Shown here piece by piece: positions 7,703 through 16,870 of a DNA stretch of 64,000 nt (position 1 is its first letter; each line of letters starts with the position of its first letter). A program made the translations under genes and the position numbers. The DNA comes from CAYYUA01 sp964542585 (lineage in GTDB: Bacteria > Bacteroidota > Bacteroidia > CAILMK01 > CAYYUA01). The stretch lies in the NCBI GenBank assembly GCA_964542585.1, contig CAZIUI010000007.1:34657-98656 (forward strand), given 5' to 3'. The notes beneath the pieces are model-generated. The model made no database searches. It saw only the letters and a list, made by a program, of their open reading frames with translations, and was not told the origin of the DNA.

Positions 7703-8263
7703 TTGAAGCACTTGGTTGTGGGGCTAGGTAACATTGGCCCTGAATATGAGTATACCCGGCATAACATTGGCTTCCAAGTTCTTGAAGCGTTTGCGGAAAA
7801 AACTGGCGTATCCTTCGAGCCTTCTCGTTACGCACTATTCTCCTATACCAAGATCAAAAACAAAGAGCTTTATCTGATCAAGCCTTCAACTTTGGTCAAC
7901 CTCAGTGGAAAGGCTGTCAGATACTGGCTTAATGAGCTTCAAATACCTTTATCCCGTTTATTGGTTATAACCGATGATGTGGACCTCCCGCTTGGTAAGC
8001 TAAAACTAAAGAAAAAAGGTGGTGATGCCGGCCACAATGGGATGAAGCATATTATTGATCTACTTCACACAAAGGATTTCCCGAGACTACGCATAGGTAT
8101 AGGTAAAAATTACCCGAAAGGAAGACAGATACCCTATGTGCTTGGCGAATGGACGGAGGAAGAGTGGAACAGCCTATCTTCACAAGTTGAAAAAGCGAAC
8201 GACATTATCAGAAACTGGGTATTACAAGGTATCGATAAAACCATGACCCAGTATAATTCCTGA
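7703..8263 (+). CDS. pth: peptidyl-tRNA hydrolase
   Basis: 186 residues starting at TTG 7703 (MKHLVVGLGNIGPEYEYTRH). Pth releases tRNA from peptidyl-tRNAs that drop off ribosomes. Family residues are visible: Asn10 in GLGNIG, catalytic His20 in TRHNIGF, the ITDDVDLPLGKLKLKKKGGDAGHNGMKHI region with the catalytic Asp and substrate-binding Asn, and RLRIGIGKNYPKGRQIPYVLG. The TTG start is chosen because it gives the exact canonical N-terminus and no ATG is available nearby. It follows rplY across a terminator hairpin. Confidence 0.95.
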   Translation: MKHLVVGLGNIGPEYEYTRHNIGFQVLEAFAEKTGVSFEPSRYALFSYTKIKNKELYLIKPSTLVNLSGKAVRYWLNELQIPLSRLLVITDDVDLPLGKLKLKKKGGDAGHNGMKHIIDLLHTKDFPRLRIGIGKNYPKGRQIPYVLGEWTEEEWNSLSSQVEKANDIIRNWVLQGIDKTMTQYNS

Positions 8264-8380
8264 AATGGATACCCCTACCTGAACAGCAGCACCTTATTCC
8301 GGTTATAACAAAAAAACCCTCAAAATTCCCTTTTGTAAAAGATTGGTTTACTTTGCAATGTTTAAAAATCCTTTCTAGCT

Positions 8381-9772
8381 ATGGCATATGATCTTTTAGT
8401 TGTCGGCAGTGGTCCAGGTGGTTACGTGGCTGCCATTCGGGCATCTCAACTAAACATGAAGGTAGGAATAATCGAAAAGGAAAGCCTTGGTGGTATTTGC
8501 TTAAATTGGGGATGTATTCCTACTAAAACCCTTTTAAAATCAGCCCAGGTCTATGATTATGTAAAGCATGCCAACGACTACGGTATTAATGTAGGTGAAT
8601 CGTCCATAAACTTTGAGGGGATGATCCAGCGCTCCAGGAATGCCGCCAATGGGATGAGTAAAGGCGTCAATTTTTTGATGAAGAAGAATAAAATTGACGT
8701 CATTGAGGGCCATGGTAGGCTAACTAGCGATAAAAAAGTAGAGGTTGAGCAATCCGATGGTAATAAAACGACCCATGAAGCAACAAATGTCCTGATTGCA
8801 ACGGGAGGACGTGCAAATGAATTACCCCATATCCCTATTGACGGGGAAAAAGTTATTGAGTACCGCAAAGCCATGACCCTGGAAAAGCAACCCAAAAGCA
8901 TGGTCATTATTGGAGGGGGCGCCATCGGATCTGAGTTTGCTTATATGTATAACAGCATTGGGACGGATGTAACACTGGTTGAGTACATGGACCAGATATT
9001 ACCAGTAGAAGACCAGGAAGTTTCTAAAGCATTGCGGAAATCCTACAAAAAGCAAGGCATAACCGTTAAAACCGGGACCAATGTAAAAGCGGTAGATACC
9101 CAAGGAGATGGTTGCCGTGTAACCATGGAAAGCCAAAATGGAGAAGAGACGCTAGATTGTGATATTGTACTGTCATCAGTTGGCGTTGCTCCCAATGTGG
9201 AAGATATCGGACTTGAAAATTTGGATATTCAGCAGGATAAGCATGGAAAGATCCAAGTGGACGCCTACTACCAAACCAATGTTTCGAATGTTTTCGCCAT
9301 AGGGGATGTCATACCAGGGCCAGCATTAGCCCATTTGGGATCCGCTGAAGGCATTTTTTGTGCGGAATACCTTGCCGGTTTAAATCCTGAACCCCTTGAT
9401 TACAACAATATTCCCTCCTGTACTTACTGTTCACCTGAGGTATCTTCAGTAGGTTATACCGAGGAGCAAGCCAAGGAAGCTGGGTACGAGGTAAAAGTGG
9501 GCAACTTCCCTTATACAGCATCAGGTAAGGCTAATTCCTCAGGCCATACTGAAGGAATGGTAAAGGTTATTTTTGACGCGAAGTATGGTGAATGGTTAGG
9601 TGCTCACATGATGGGTGACCATGTTACGGAGATGATATCGGAAGTAGTAAGTGCGCGCAAGCTTGAAACTACCGGCCACGAGATTGTCAAATCCGTACAT
9701 CCGCATCCAACCATGTCTGAAGCTGTGATGGAAGCTACCGCAGCGGCTTACGATGAGGTTATCCATATTTAA
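8381..9772 (+). CDS. lpdA: dihydrolipoyl dehydrogenase (E3)
   Basis: 463 residues. A flavoprotein that reoxidises dihydrolipoamide of 2-oxoacid dehydrogenase complexes and the glycine cleavage system, reducing NAD+. Visible are the FAD-binding GSGPGGYVAA (residues 10-18), the redox disulfide C40-LNWG-C45, the NAD-binding IIGGGAIGSEF, the second FAD motif VFAIGDV, and the catalytic His-Glu in HPHPTMSEAVMEA near residue 440. It stands alone, without E1/E2 genes beside it; a fused E1 gene occurs at 59 kb in this window and could be one of its partners. A terminator follows. Confidence 0.96.
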   Translation: MAYDLLVVGSGPGGYVAAIRASQLNMKVGIIEKESLGGICLNWGCIPTKTLLKSAQVYDYVKHANDYGINVGESSINFEGMIQRSRNAANGMSKGVNFLMKKNKIDVIEGHGRLTSDKKVEVEQSDGNKTTHEATNVLIATGGRANELPHIPIDGEKVIEYRKAMTLEKQPKSMVIIGGGAIGSEFAYMYNSIGTDVTLVEYMDQILPVEDQEVSKALRKSYKKQGITVKTGTNVKAVDTQGDGCRVTMESQNGEETLDCDIVLSSVGVAPNVEDIGLENLDIQQDKHGKIQVDAYYQTNVSNVFAIGDVIPGPALAHLGSAEGIFCAEYLAGLNPEPLDYNNIPSCTYCSPEVSSVGYTEEQAKEAGYEVKVGNFPYTASGKANSSGHTEGMVKVIFDAKYGEWLGAHMMGDHVTEMISEVVSARKLETTGHEIVKSVHPHPTMSEAVMEATAAAYDEVIHI

Positions 9773-9808
9773 CAGGTTCTGCTCATTAAATCCCTTATTG
9801 CAGTTCAT

Positions 9809-9834
9809 AACCCCAGCTGAGGTTGGGGTTTTTT
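9809..9834 (+). terminator. rho-independent terminator after lpdA
   Basis: A 7-bp stem AACCCCA/TGGGGTT (9809-9815 with 9824-9830) runs straight into TTTT. Confidence 0.7.
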
Positions 9835-9914
9835 ATTAGCATTATAACGTGATAATTATTAGATTTGAGAACTGATAAATTCGTAAAAAGTTTAAGCTAA
9901 AAACTTATAACGAT

Positions 9915-10373
9915 ATGGAAAATCAAATACTAGAACAAGAAGAAGCCCAACCGGTTATTGAATGGAATTACGCAGGCTTCTGGATTCGCTTTTTAGCCTA
10001 CTTCATTGATTCCATCCTGATGAGCATTGTCAATGTTATAATCCTTTACGGAGTAGTGGGGATTGATACCTTAGCTGATCCACAAGAAGGTGTTTTAATG
10101 ACTAATGCCATTAATTTTATTATACCCCTGCTTTATTTCACACTTATGCAAAGCTCTAGTAAACAAGCAACTTTAGGGAAAATGGCTGTTGGTATAAAAG
10201 TTCTCAATGCCAATAGCGAAACCATAAGTTTTCCGCAAGCTATAGGGCGTTACTTTTCTAAAATTGTCTCGGCTATTATTCTATTGATAGGATTTATCAT
10301 GGCTGGTTTTGATAGTAGGAAACAAGCCCTGCACGATAAGATGGCCGGCACTTTTGTCGTATATGAGTCCTAA
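9915..10373 (+). CDS. RDD family membrane protein
   Basis: 152 residues. It opens with the RDD signature WNYAGFWIRFLAYFIDSILM, in which the Arg and the first Asp-type positions are recognisable (R...D). Three membrane helices follow, with a middle segment QATLGKMAVGIKVLNANSE and a third helix ending at DSRKQALHDKMAGTFVV, the usual C-terminal RDD block. RDD proteins are small inner-membrane proteins; a few act as Na+(Li+,K+)/H+ antiporters, but most have no known role. It sits 46 bp upstream of purC on the same strand, without evident functional linkage. Confidence 0.85.
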   Translation: MENQILEQEEAQPVIEWNYAGFWIRFLAYFIDSILMSIVNVIILYGVVGIDTLADPQEGVLMTNAINFIIPLLYFTLMQSSSKQATLGKMAVGIKVLNANSETISFPQAIGRYFSKIVSAIILLIGFIMAGFDSRKQALHDKMAGTFVVYES

Positions 10374-10419
10374 GCATTGGTTATCACTTCTATAAAAATG
10401 TTTTCTTGAAGTCGCCAGC

Positions 10420-11370
10420 ATGAAAGGGCTTTATGAAACCCATTTTCACTTTGATGGGCAAACCAGTGCTTATCAAGGGAAAGTACGAGATACCTACGAG
10501 ATTGGTAATCAATATTTACTATTCGTCACTACTGATCGGATATCTGCTTTCGACCAAGTATTGCCGGAACCCATCCCCTACAAAGGCGAGATTCTCAATC
10601 AATTAGCAGCTCGCTTTTTGAGCATGAGCAAAGCAATTCTTCCCAATTGGCTTTTGGAGGTTCCGGATCCAGCAGTTTCTTTCGGGCGGAAGTGTGAGCC
10701 ATTACCCATAGAAATAATCGTACGCGGATACCTGTGCGGAAGTTCGTGGCGGGCCTATCAGCAAGGGGCTACTCATTTATCAGGCGAACCTCTGCCCTCA
10801 GGCATGAAAGCATATGATCCTTTCCCAGAGCCGCTTTTAACGCCTACTAGCAAGGCTACTTCAGGCCATGATGAGCCCATAACTCGTTCAGAAATCATTC
10901 AAAAAGGCCTTGTGAGTGAGACCACTTATGATCAAATTGACGCTTATAGCCGTAAGTTATTTGAGCAAGGACAGGCGCATGCCAATGATCATGGACTGAT
11001 CCTAGCGGATACTAAGTATGAATTTGGGCTTTATCAAGGACAAGTGGTCTTAATTGATGAGGTTCATACACCAGATTCCTCAAGGTATTTTTACCAAGAA
11101 GGGTTTACCGAATTGATCGATAAAGGTGAAGCCCCAAAACAGCTTTCCAAAGAGTTTGTAAGAGAGTGGCTCATGGAAGAAGGCTTTTATGGAGAACCGC
11201 ATCAGGTACTCCCGACTTTAAATAGGGAGCGCATTCAGGCCATTCAGCGAAGATATCTTGAGCTATTTCACCAGCTAACCGGTGAGGAGTTCAATTTTTC
11301 TGACCGGGCGGACGTATATAAACGCATCGAAAAGGCTGTTCACCAAACCATTAGTAACTGGCATTTTTAA
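10420..11370 (+). CDS. purC: phosphoribosylaminoimidazole-succinocarboxamide synthase
   Basis: 316 residues, the longer PurC form similar to yeast Ade1 that is usual in Bacteroidota, rather than the ~240-residue proteobacterial form. It joins aspartate to CAIR using ATP in purine synthesis. Motifs include YQGKVRDTYEIG, LLFVTTDRISAFDQVLPEPIP, EIIVRGYLCGSSWRAYQQG, LILADTKYEFG and IDEVHTPDSSRY. ATG 10420 gives the expected N-terminus. It is convergent with the LOG-family gene, with the stops 6 bp apart. Confidence 0.96.
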   Translation: MKGLYETHFHFDGQTSAYQGKVRDTYEIGNQYLLFVTTDRISAFDQVLPEPIPYKGEILNQLAARFLSMSKAILPNWLLEVPDPAVSFGRKCEPLPIEIIVRGYLCGSSWRAYQQGATHLSGEPLPSGMKAYDPFPEPLLTPTSKATSGHDEPITRSEIIQKGLVSETTYDQIDAYSRKLFEQGQAHANDHGLILADTKYEFGLYQGQVVLIDEVHTPDSSRYFYQEGFTELIDKGEAPKQLSKEFVREWLMEEGFYGEPHQVLPTLNRERIQAIQRRYLELFHQLTGEEFNFSDRADVYKRIEKAVHQTISNWHF

Positions 11371-11376
11371 TCCTAA

Positions 11377-12096
11377 CTAAAAATTAGGCGAAAGCAGGTA
11401 CTTGGCGTAAAAATCGTTGATTTCTTTCACAGCCTCGTCAACAGTGTCAACTAGCCTGAATAGTAACAAGTCTTCTTCATCAATATTGCTGGTTTTTTCT
11501 AGCATTGCTTCTTTAAGCCATCCAATCAAGCCGCCCCAGAAGTCACTGTTGACAAGGACAATGGGAAATTTGGCAATTTTCTTTGTTTGAATAAGGGTTA
11601 GAGCTTCAAAGAGCTCGTCTAGGGTTCCAAGCCCTCCGGGTAACACAATAAAACCTTGGGCATATTTGACAAACATTACTTTCCTTACAAAGAAATAGTC
11701 AAAGTTCAGCACCTTATCAGAATCAATATACTGATTGGGCTCCTGCTCGAAAGGAAGATCAATATTTAGCCCTACCGATTTGCCTTCATTATCGGTAGCG
11801 CCTTTATTAGCAGCCTCCATGATCCCCGGGCCGCCGCCAGTGATGATGCCATAGCCCTCATCCGTCATTTTCTTGGCAATTTCAATCGCCATTTGGTAAT
11901 AAGTATCTTCAGGTTTACTTCTCGCAGAACCAAAAATAGAAACGCAGGGCCCGATCTTATTGAGTTTTTCAAACCCCTCCACGAATTCGCTCATGATCTT
12001 GAAAATGGCCCAGGAGGACTCGGCTTTTACCTCAGACCAGTGTTTATCTTCAAAAGCCTTTCGGATTTTCCGATCATCAAAAGATTTGTTTTCCAT
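11377..12096 (-). CDS. LOG family (TIGR00730) nucleoside-5'-monophosphate phosphoribohydrolase
   Basis: 239 residues with a Rossmann-like LOG fold. It carries the two family signatures GGGPGIMEAANKGA (residues 87-100) and PGGLGTLDELFE (153-164), and SIFGSAR at the first nucleotide loop. LOG proteins cleave the N-glycosidic bond of (often cytokinin-type) nucleoside monophosphates; in bacteria the usual substrate is thought to be AMP or another purine nucleotide (PpnN/YgdH relatives). It lies 32 bp downstream of the M1 peptidase gene on the same strand, probably in one transcript, but no functional link is obvious. Confidence 0.88.
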   Translation of the reverse strand: MENKSFDDRKIRKAFEDKHWSEVKAESSWAIFKIMSEFVEGFEKLNKIGPCVSIFGSARSKPEDTYYQMAIEIAKKMTDEGYGIITGGGPGIMEAANKGATDNEGKSVGLNIDLPFEQEPNQYIDSDKVLNFDYFFVRKVMFVKYAQGFIVLPGGLGTLDELFEALTLIQTKKIAKFPIVLVNSDFWGGLIGWLKEAMLEKTSNIDEEDLLLFRLVDTVDEAVKEINDFYAKYLLSPNF

Positions 12097-12128
12097 AAAT
12101 GGTTTTTTTACGCATTAAACGCTTCCTT

Positions 12129-14726
12129 TTAGCTCCGAAATTTTTTGATCAATTGGTTTAGTTCATTGATGATACGCTCTTGAGTATCAATATTGCCAGA
12201 CGACTCAAATTCCTTGTCTTTCAGATTAGCCAATGTTTCTTTATGTTGCCGGCGATGGGATTTTAAGACTTTAAGAACCTGTTTCCTATCCTTTTTCCTT
12301 ACTATCCATTTCTGGAGCTGTTCTAAGTTGCTGATACGTTGTGAGAAATACATTGGTCCCATCCGCTCTAAGTACTGCATGTAGATTGGAAGAAGCTCAA
12401 AACGGGCATCCCAGTTAGGCTTATCTATCAGGACCTGCTGTAAAAAACTATCAGCTTTTTGTGTCCCCTGTTTTGCATGTAGTTTGGCCACCATTAATAA
12501 CAAACGGTTGCTTCTGGTATCCGTCAGCTCAGTGGAAGCGTTTAGCGCCAGTTTTGAATTTGTTTCTTTTAGCGCATCCAAAGCCTGCCTTACCACATAA
12601 TAGGCACTATCCTGAAGGCCGCTCTTAAAGGTGCCTAAAAACTTATTAGCGTTGTCATAATCAGCTAAGGTCTGATAGGCAAATCCCCTTACTCGGGTTT
12701 CCGGATCGTTTTTGGCAAGGCTTTTTACCTTATTCGCAAATTTGGATGAAAGGCGGGGATGACTTGTATCCCGAATCATTTTCAAACCTTCCAGCCGTAT
12801 CCGGCGATAAGAGCTATTGAGGGCCTTCTTGGTTAAGGACGCTGCCCGGGAATAGGGCAAGTTTCCCAATGCCTCTGAGAGACGCGTGATAGCCTCATAT
12901 TGATTCAGATAATCTTCCGTATTGTTAAATTGATAGACCCAGGCATTCTGCCCAAAACGAAGATTTTTTTCAGCGAGGATTACTTTCTCAGCGTCAAAAT
13001 TCACAAGGTGTGGGGGCTGCTTAGCTGGAAAATAAAAACTATCTGCTTTCTCGTTTATCGTGATTTCATACCGCTTGATTTCGCCGTTTTGATGATGAAT
13101 GTCAATAGCCATTGGAAGCTTGAACACGGGGTACTTGTTTGTGTTCTGCTGCTGTTTTACTGTTAACAATACTTCATTAGTGGCTGAATCATAGTGTTGA
13201 TCGACCTGTAGCTTAGGATGCCCCGCTGAGCGAAACCATTGATCAAAAAACCATTTAAGATCCCTACCCGTGACATGCTCAAGTGCCAGACGCAAGTCAT
13301 GGTGCTCAACAGGCTGATAAGCATGTTGCTTCAAGAAATAGCTAAGTCCTTCAAAAAAGGCTTTGCCACCCAGTTCAACGTGGAGCATACGAAGGATGCA
13401 AGCCCCTTTTTGATAGCGATGCGCATCAAATAGCCGCCCTGGCGATTTGTAATGGTACTGAATCATAGGGCGTTTCTTACGCCTGGATTCATTTAAATAC
13501 CGGTTCCGGTCGTTCTGCCATTGGACAGCGGCTGCCTCGTCTCCATGGGCATGGCGCATCCATAAATGCTCACCATAAGTTGCAAAGGCTTCATTCATGG
13601 CTAGATTGGCCCATGACTCACAAGTTACCAAATCCCCAAACCAATGATGGAAGAGCTCATGAGCGATCAAGGTCTCATAGGTGCGATGTAAATGTTGCCG
13701 CCGGTTATGTTGAATTCCGCTAAAATGAACAGTAGCTGAGGTGTTTTCCATGGCACCCGCAATGAAATCCCGTACGGTAACCTGGGCGTATTTAGCCCAG
13801 GGGTAGTCAAAATCTAATATCCGGGAATAATAGTCCATCATTTCAGGAGTGGCCCCAAATATAGTTTGAGCATACTGTTTATATTGGGGTTCTAGGTAAT
13901 AATTCACGGGAATGCTATCCTGCCAGCTATCCTGAACTTTCGTATACTTACCCACAGCCAACATGAAGAGGTAAGGCGCATGCGGTTTTGATTGACGCCA
14001 GTAAACGGTATGCGTTCCGTCTGCATTGGTCGCTTCATATACTTTCTCACCATTCGAAATGGCCGTGTAAGCGGTATCAACCGTTATGTACACTTCCTGG
14101 GTGGTCTTTTCATTGGGCTGATCAAAAGTGGGGAACCAATGGGAAGAATATTCGGTCTCTCCTTGGGTCCAGATCTGCTTAGGCTTTTCAGGAATTTTAC
14201 CCCTCGGATTGATGAAATACATGCCCTTACTACCTGCAACAGCGCTCTTGTTGTCTTCAAGATTTGAAAGCCTGGCAGTGTAATCTAAAAAAAGCTTTGC
14301 CGTGTCTTTCTCCTTCAGCGTTCTGGGTAGCTGAACAATTAATTGTTGGGAATCATATCGATAACTTAGCGCATTATTAGGCCCTGTTCTATCCTTAAGT
14401 GCTATGGAGTGAAATAGGAAATTGTGGGCATCAATGACCACAGAGTCCTGGGGGTAAAAAGTAGGAGAAATGCTAAGCGTGGCTTTTCCTTTCAAGCTGG
14501 CAGTTTCCCATATGGGTTCTAACCTAAGCTTTGTATGGACGAGATCCATTGGGCGGGGTTCTGCTGGCTGGTAGGGCTGTTTGAGAAAAGCTTTTTGCTG
14601 GCTAACCTCAATGGTATCAAGTTGTCGTTTGACAGTAGCAGCTTTTTGGGTATCTTCATTTGTTAGACCACAGCTACTGAATAGGCCAAAAACTATTAGC
14701 AGCGCAAAAGTAACCGTTTTTTGCAT
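12129..14726 (-). CDS. M1 family metallopeptidase (aminopeptidase N-like), lipoprotein
   Basis: 865 residues. A lipoprotein signal opens the protein (MQKTVTFALLIVFGLFSSCG; lipobox LFSSC with Cys19), so it is exported and lipid-anchored. The N-terminal beta domain is followed by a thermolysin-like domain with the exopeptidase motif GAMEN near residue 322, the zinc motif HELFHHWFGD near 354-363, and the third ligand Glu in NEAFATYGE about 20 residues on. The C-terminal ~250 residues resemble an alpha-helical/HEAT-like arch. It removes N-terminal amino acids from peptides, probably for nutrition at the cell envelope. A -7 promoter element lies ~47 bp upstream. The LOG gene follows. Confidence 0.93.
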   Translation of the reverse strand: MQKTVTFALLIVFGLFSSCGLTNEDTQKAATVKRQLDTIEVSQQKAFLKQPYQPAEPRPMDLVHTKLRLEPIWETASLKGKATLSISPTFYPQDSVVIDAHNFLFHSIALKDRTGPNNALSYRYDSQQLIVQLPRTLKEKDTAKLFLDYTARLSNLEDNKSAVAGSKGMYFINPRGKIPEKPKQIWTQGETEYSSHWFPTFDQPNEKTTQEVYITVDTAYTAISNGEKVYEATNADGTHTVYWRQSKPHAPYLFMLAVGKYTKVQDSWQDSIPVNYYLEPQYKQYAQTIFGATPEMMDYYSRILDFDYPWAKYAQVTVRDFIAGAMENTSATVHFSGIQHNRRQHLHRTYETLIAHELFHHWFGDLVTCESWANLAMNEAFATYGEHLWMRHAHGDEAAAVQWQNDRNRYLNESRRKKRPMIQYHYKSPGRLFDAHRYQKGACILRMLHVELGGKAFFEGLSYFLKQHAYQPVEHHDLRLALEHVTGRDLKWFFDQWFRSAGHPKLQVDQHYDSATNEVLLTVKQQQNTNKYPVFKLPMAIDIHHQNGEIKRYEITINEKADSFYFPAKQPPHLVNFDAEKVILAEKNLRFGQNAWVYQFNNTEDYLNQYEAITRLSEALGNLPYSRAASLTKKALNSSYRRIRLEGLKMIRDTSHPRLSSKFANKVKSLAKNDPETRVRGFAYQTLADYDNANKFLGTFKSGLQDSAYYVVRQALDALKETNSKLALNASTELTDTRSNRLLLMVAKLHAKQGTQKADSFLQQVLIDKPNWDARFELLPIYMQYLERMGPMYFSQRISNLEQLQKWIVRKKDRKQVLKVLKSHRRQHKETLANLKDKEFESSGNIDTQERIINELNQLIKKFRS

Positions 14727-14772
14727 TTTCCTTTGCTTCCGATTTGATGTTCTTTATGCGGATGATATTTAT

Positions 14773-14780
14773 CAAACTTA
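14773..14780 (-). promoter_or_regulatory. -7 promoter element (TAAGTTTG) for the M1 peptidase gene
   Basis: An exact reverse-strand TAnnTTTG match 46 bp upstream of the start at 14726. Confidence 0.4.
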
Positions 14781-14891
14781 AGGCTAATTGAGTGTTTTGA
14801 AGTGGGTCGCCATCTACGTTAGCTAGTTTTAAGCAGGTAAAAGATGGAATACCTACTTGGTAGCTAACCGTTATTGCATGGTAATAAGGCC

Positions 14892-14925
14892 AAAAAAAGC
14901 CCAGCTACTAAAAGTAACTGGGCTT
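14892..14925 (-). terminator. rho-independent terminator after tRNA-Lys
   Basis: A 13-bp stem with one mismatch (14897-14909 with 14913-14925) followed on the minus strand by a T run (14892-14898). It starts 12 bp past the tRNA. Confidence 0.75.
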
Positions 14926-14936
14926 AAAAGCAAACG

Positions 14937-15009
14937 TGATCCCGCAGGGATTCGAACCCTGGACCCTCTCCTTAAAAGGGAGATGCTCTACCAGCTGAGC
15001 TACGGAATC
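14937..15009 (-). tRNA. tRNA-Lys (anticodon TTT)
   Basis: 73 nt, reverse strand. Acceptor GATTCCG pairs with CGGGATC, D-arm AGCTCAGCTGGTAGAGC, anticodon loop CTTTTAA giving TTT, T-arm GGGTTCGAATCCC. CCA not encoded; a terminator follows. Confidence 0.95.
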
Positions 15010-15096
15010 GTTTGATTGGAGCTTGCAAACTTACGTTAATGTAAATGTCCCTGCAAACTACCATCACGAACACAGGGTTAACCTTAATGTTCAAGC

Positions 15097-16242
15097 TTAA
15101 TCATCTGAAGCCATTTTCTCATCAAACAGTTTGCGGTAAGTTATATGCAGCTTGCTTCGGCGGGCATTTAATTTCCGGATTGTGGCTTTCATTTTAGGAT
15201 TAAAATCACCAATCCAGGATAGTTCAGCACTCCGGTATTTCCCGTTTTCTTCAACCTTTTTTACCAGGTGATAGATCAACAGTGCATCTACACCGCGATT
15301 TTGAAAATCCGGATGAATCCCGAAAACTAATCCTTTAAGCTTGTCTAACATGCCTCGCTTCCGGTACCAAAGAAATTTAAGCTGTTCCCAAATTCCCAGT
15401 TTTCCATTAAAATACTTAAAAATTTGATTGACATCTGGCAATAGAAATATAATACCAGCAGGGTGGCCGTCAACGTATACAAAAATTAAAAAGTCTTTTT
15501 CTAAAATGGGCTTAACTTGCTTAAATAAAGATTTGACCTCTTGGTGCGTTAATGGCTTGAAATGCTGGAATTCTTCCCAAGCCCTATTGTATACAGCTAA
15601 GAAATCAGCAACGAACTGATCCAGTTTATCCAGCTCTAAGGTTTTTACGGTTGTAGTGGTTTTACTAGTGGCACGCTCGGCAATTTTCTGCAACCATTCC
15701 AGATCAATGTCTCCCCGTATAACCTCAAATGTTTCCTGGTCAAAATGTTTTTCAAAACCATAAGCTTCAAACAATTCCTGGTAATAAGGCGGATTGTAAT
15801 TCTCTTGGTAATTGGGCTGCTTAAACCCTTCCACCAGTAATCCCCAGAACTTATCCCGCTGACCAAAATTGATAGGCCCATCCATTGCTTTTACCCCCCT
15901 CTCTTCCAGCCATTCCCGAGCTTTATCAAAAAGCATTGATGCCGCCTGCTGATCATGGATACATTCAAAAAAACCGATCCCCCCTATTCGGTAGGGCTCA
16001 TTTTTGATAGCATCACTTTTAGTAAAGGCAGCCACCCTACCTATTAAATTTCCATCATGGCTTCTTAAAACCCATCGTTGCAATTCATTTTCACGGAAAG
16101 CCGGATTTTTTTGCTGGTTAAAGATGAAATCTAGATCCCGCTGAAGAGGAGGGATCCAGTTCGGTTCATTTTCATAAATACGATACGGAACATCGAAGAA
16201 AGCTTTCTGACTAAGCTTGTCATTCACCGGCTGTAACTGCAT
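15097..16242 (-). CDS. GNAT-fold acyltransferase-like protein (YghO-type)
   Basis: 381 residues, about twice a single GNAT domain. The N-terminal part reads WIPPLQRDLDFIF then WVLRSHDGNLIGRVAAFT, a typical GNAT beta-strand/loop. The middle has MDGPINFGQRDKFWGLLVEGF. The C-terminal half carries YVDGHPAGIIFLLPDVNQIF and a probable acyl-CoA loop LVFGIHPDFQNRGVDALLIY, where V..HP..Q.RGV resembles motif A (Q/RxxGxG/A). The architecture matches the COG3153-like YghO group, annotated only as N-acetyltransferase-like. The substrate is unknown. It is divergent from the redoxin gene. Confidence 0.7.
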   Translation of the reverse strand: MQLQPVNDKLSQKAFFDVPYRIYENEPNWIPPLQRDLDFIFNQQKNPAFRENELQRWVLRSHDGNLIGRVAAFTKSDAIKNEPYRIGGIGFFECIHDQQAASMLFDKAREWLEERGVKAMDGPINFGQRDKFWGLLVEGFKQPNYQENYNPPYYQELFEAYGFEKHFDQETFEVIRGDIDLEWLQKIAERATSKTTTTVKTLELDKLDQFVADFLAVYNRAWEEFQHFKPLTHQEVKSLFKQVKPILEKDFLIFVYVDGHPAGIIFLLPDVNQIFKYFNGKLGIWEQLKFLWYRKRGMLDKLKGLVFGIHPDFQNRGVDALLIYHLVKKVEENGKYRSAELSWIGDFNPKMKATIRKLNARRSKLHITYRKLFDEKMASDD

Positions 16243-16298
16243 GCATTAAAAATTTGGCAACTTTGCAAAAGTTTAAAAATAAAGGCCCATTCACAAAT

Positions 16299-16850
16299 AT
16301 GAATTTAGGCGATAGGCTGATACAATTTGAACTTGAGGATGAAGAAGGTCAAAGTATTGCCCCCTATCGTATGTTTGACACTTACGATGGTATCTTATTG
16401 ATTTTTTATTCTTCCTATTGCCCTTATAGCCAGCAATATTTTGCTCGTTTGCAGCAATTGATCGATGAATATAAACCTGATAGCCTCGGCATTTTATTTA
16501 TCAACCTCCTGCATGGTCAAGCACCACTACAAGAGGATGCTGAGCTGCAACTACTTGAAAAGGCTCAGCAGCATAAAGCCTTTATCAAGCTCGTAAAGGA
16601 TGAGGATCACCAATTGGCAGAAGCTATGAATGTGCAGGTTACCCCACTCGCCTATTTGTTTGACAAGAATCAGAAGCTTGCTTATAAAGGCCCGATTGAC
16701 AATGAGCCTTCAACTGAAGAGGCAGTTACACGTGTTTATCTGAAGGATGCCCTGGATTACACCCTTGACGGCTTTGCTGTAGACTTCCCGGAAATCACAC
16801 CTTTCGGTACGCCTGTTTCACATTCTTCAGATAATGCAAAGGCTAACTAA
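16299..16850 (+). CDS. thioredoxin-fold redoxin protein with CxxS active site
   Basis: 183 residues from ATG 16299 (MNLGDRLIQFELEDEEGQ), the canonical redoxin/AhpC-TSA opening. An in-frame TTG at 16254 would add 15 residues without family support. The active-site region SSYCPYSQQY has a single Cys (residue 41) in a C-P-Y-S motif instead of CxxC, suggesting monothiol or peroxiredoxin-like chemistry. The cis-proline appears in VQVTPLAYLFDKNQK. There is no signal peptide, so it is probably cytoplasmic. It may be co-transcribed with the SDR gene 20 bp downstream. Related Bacteroidota proteins are annotated thioredoxin or redoxin; the partner is unknown. Confidence 0.8.
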   Translation: MNLGDRLIQFELEDEEGQSIAPYRMFDTYDGILLIFYSSYCPYSQQYFARLQQLIDEYKPDSLGILFINLLHGQAPLQEDAELQLLEKAQQHKAFIKLVKDEDHQLAEAMNVQVTPLAYLFDKNQKLAYKGPIDNEPSTEEAVTRVYLKDALDYTLDGFAVDFPEITPFGTPVSHSSDNAKAN

Positions 16851-16870
16851 CCTGTTCCAAAGCCCCTTTG

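Noticed and set aside
16254..16298. Possible TTG start giving a longer redoxin
   Set aside because: The extra 15 residues do not match the family; the ATG at 16299 gives the canonical N-terminus.
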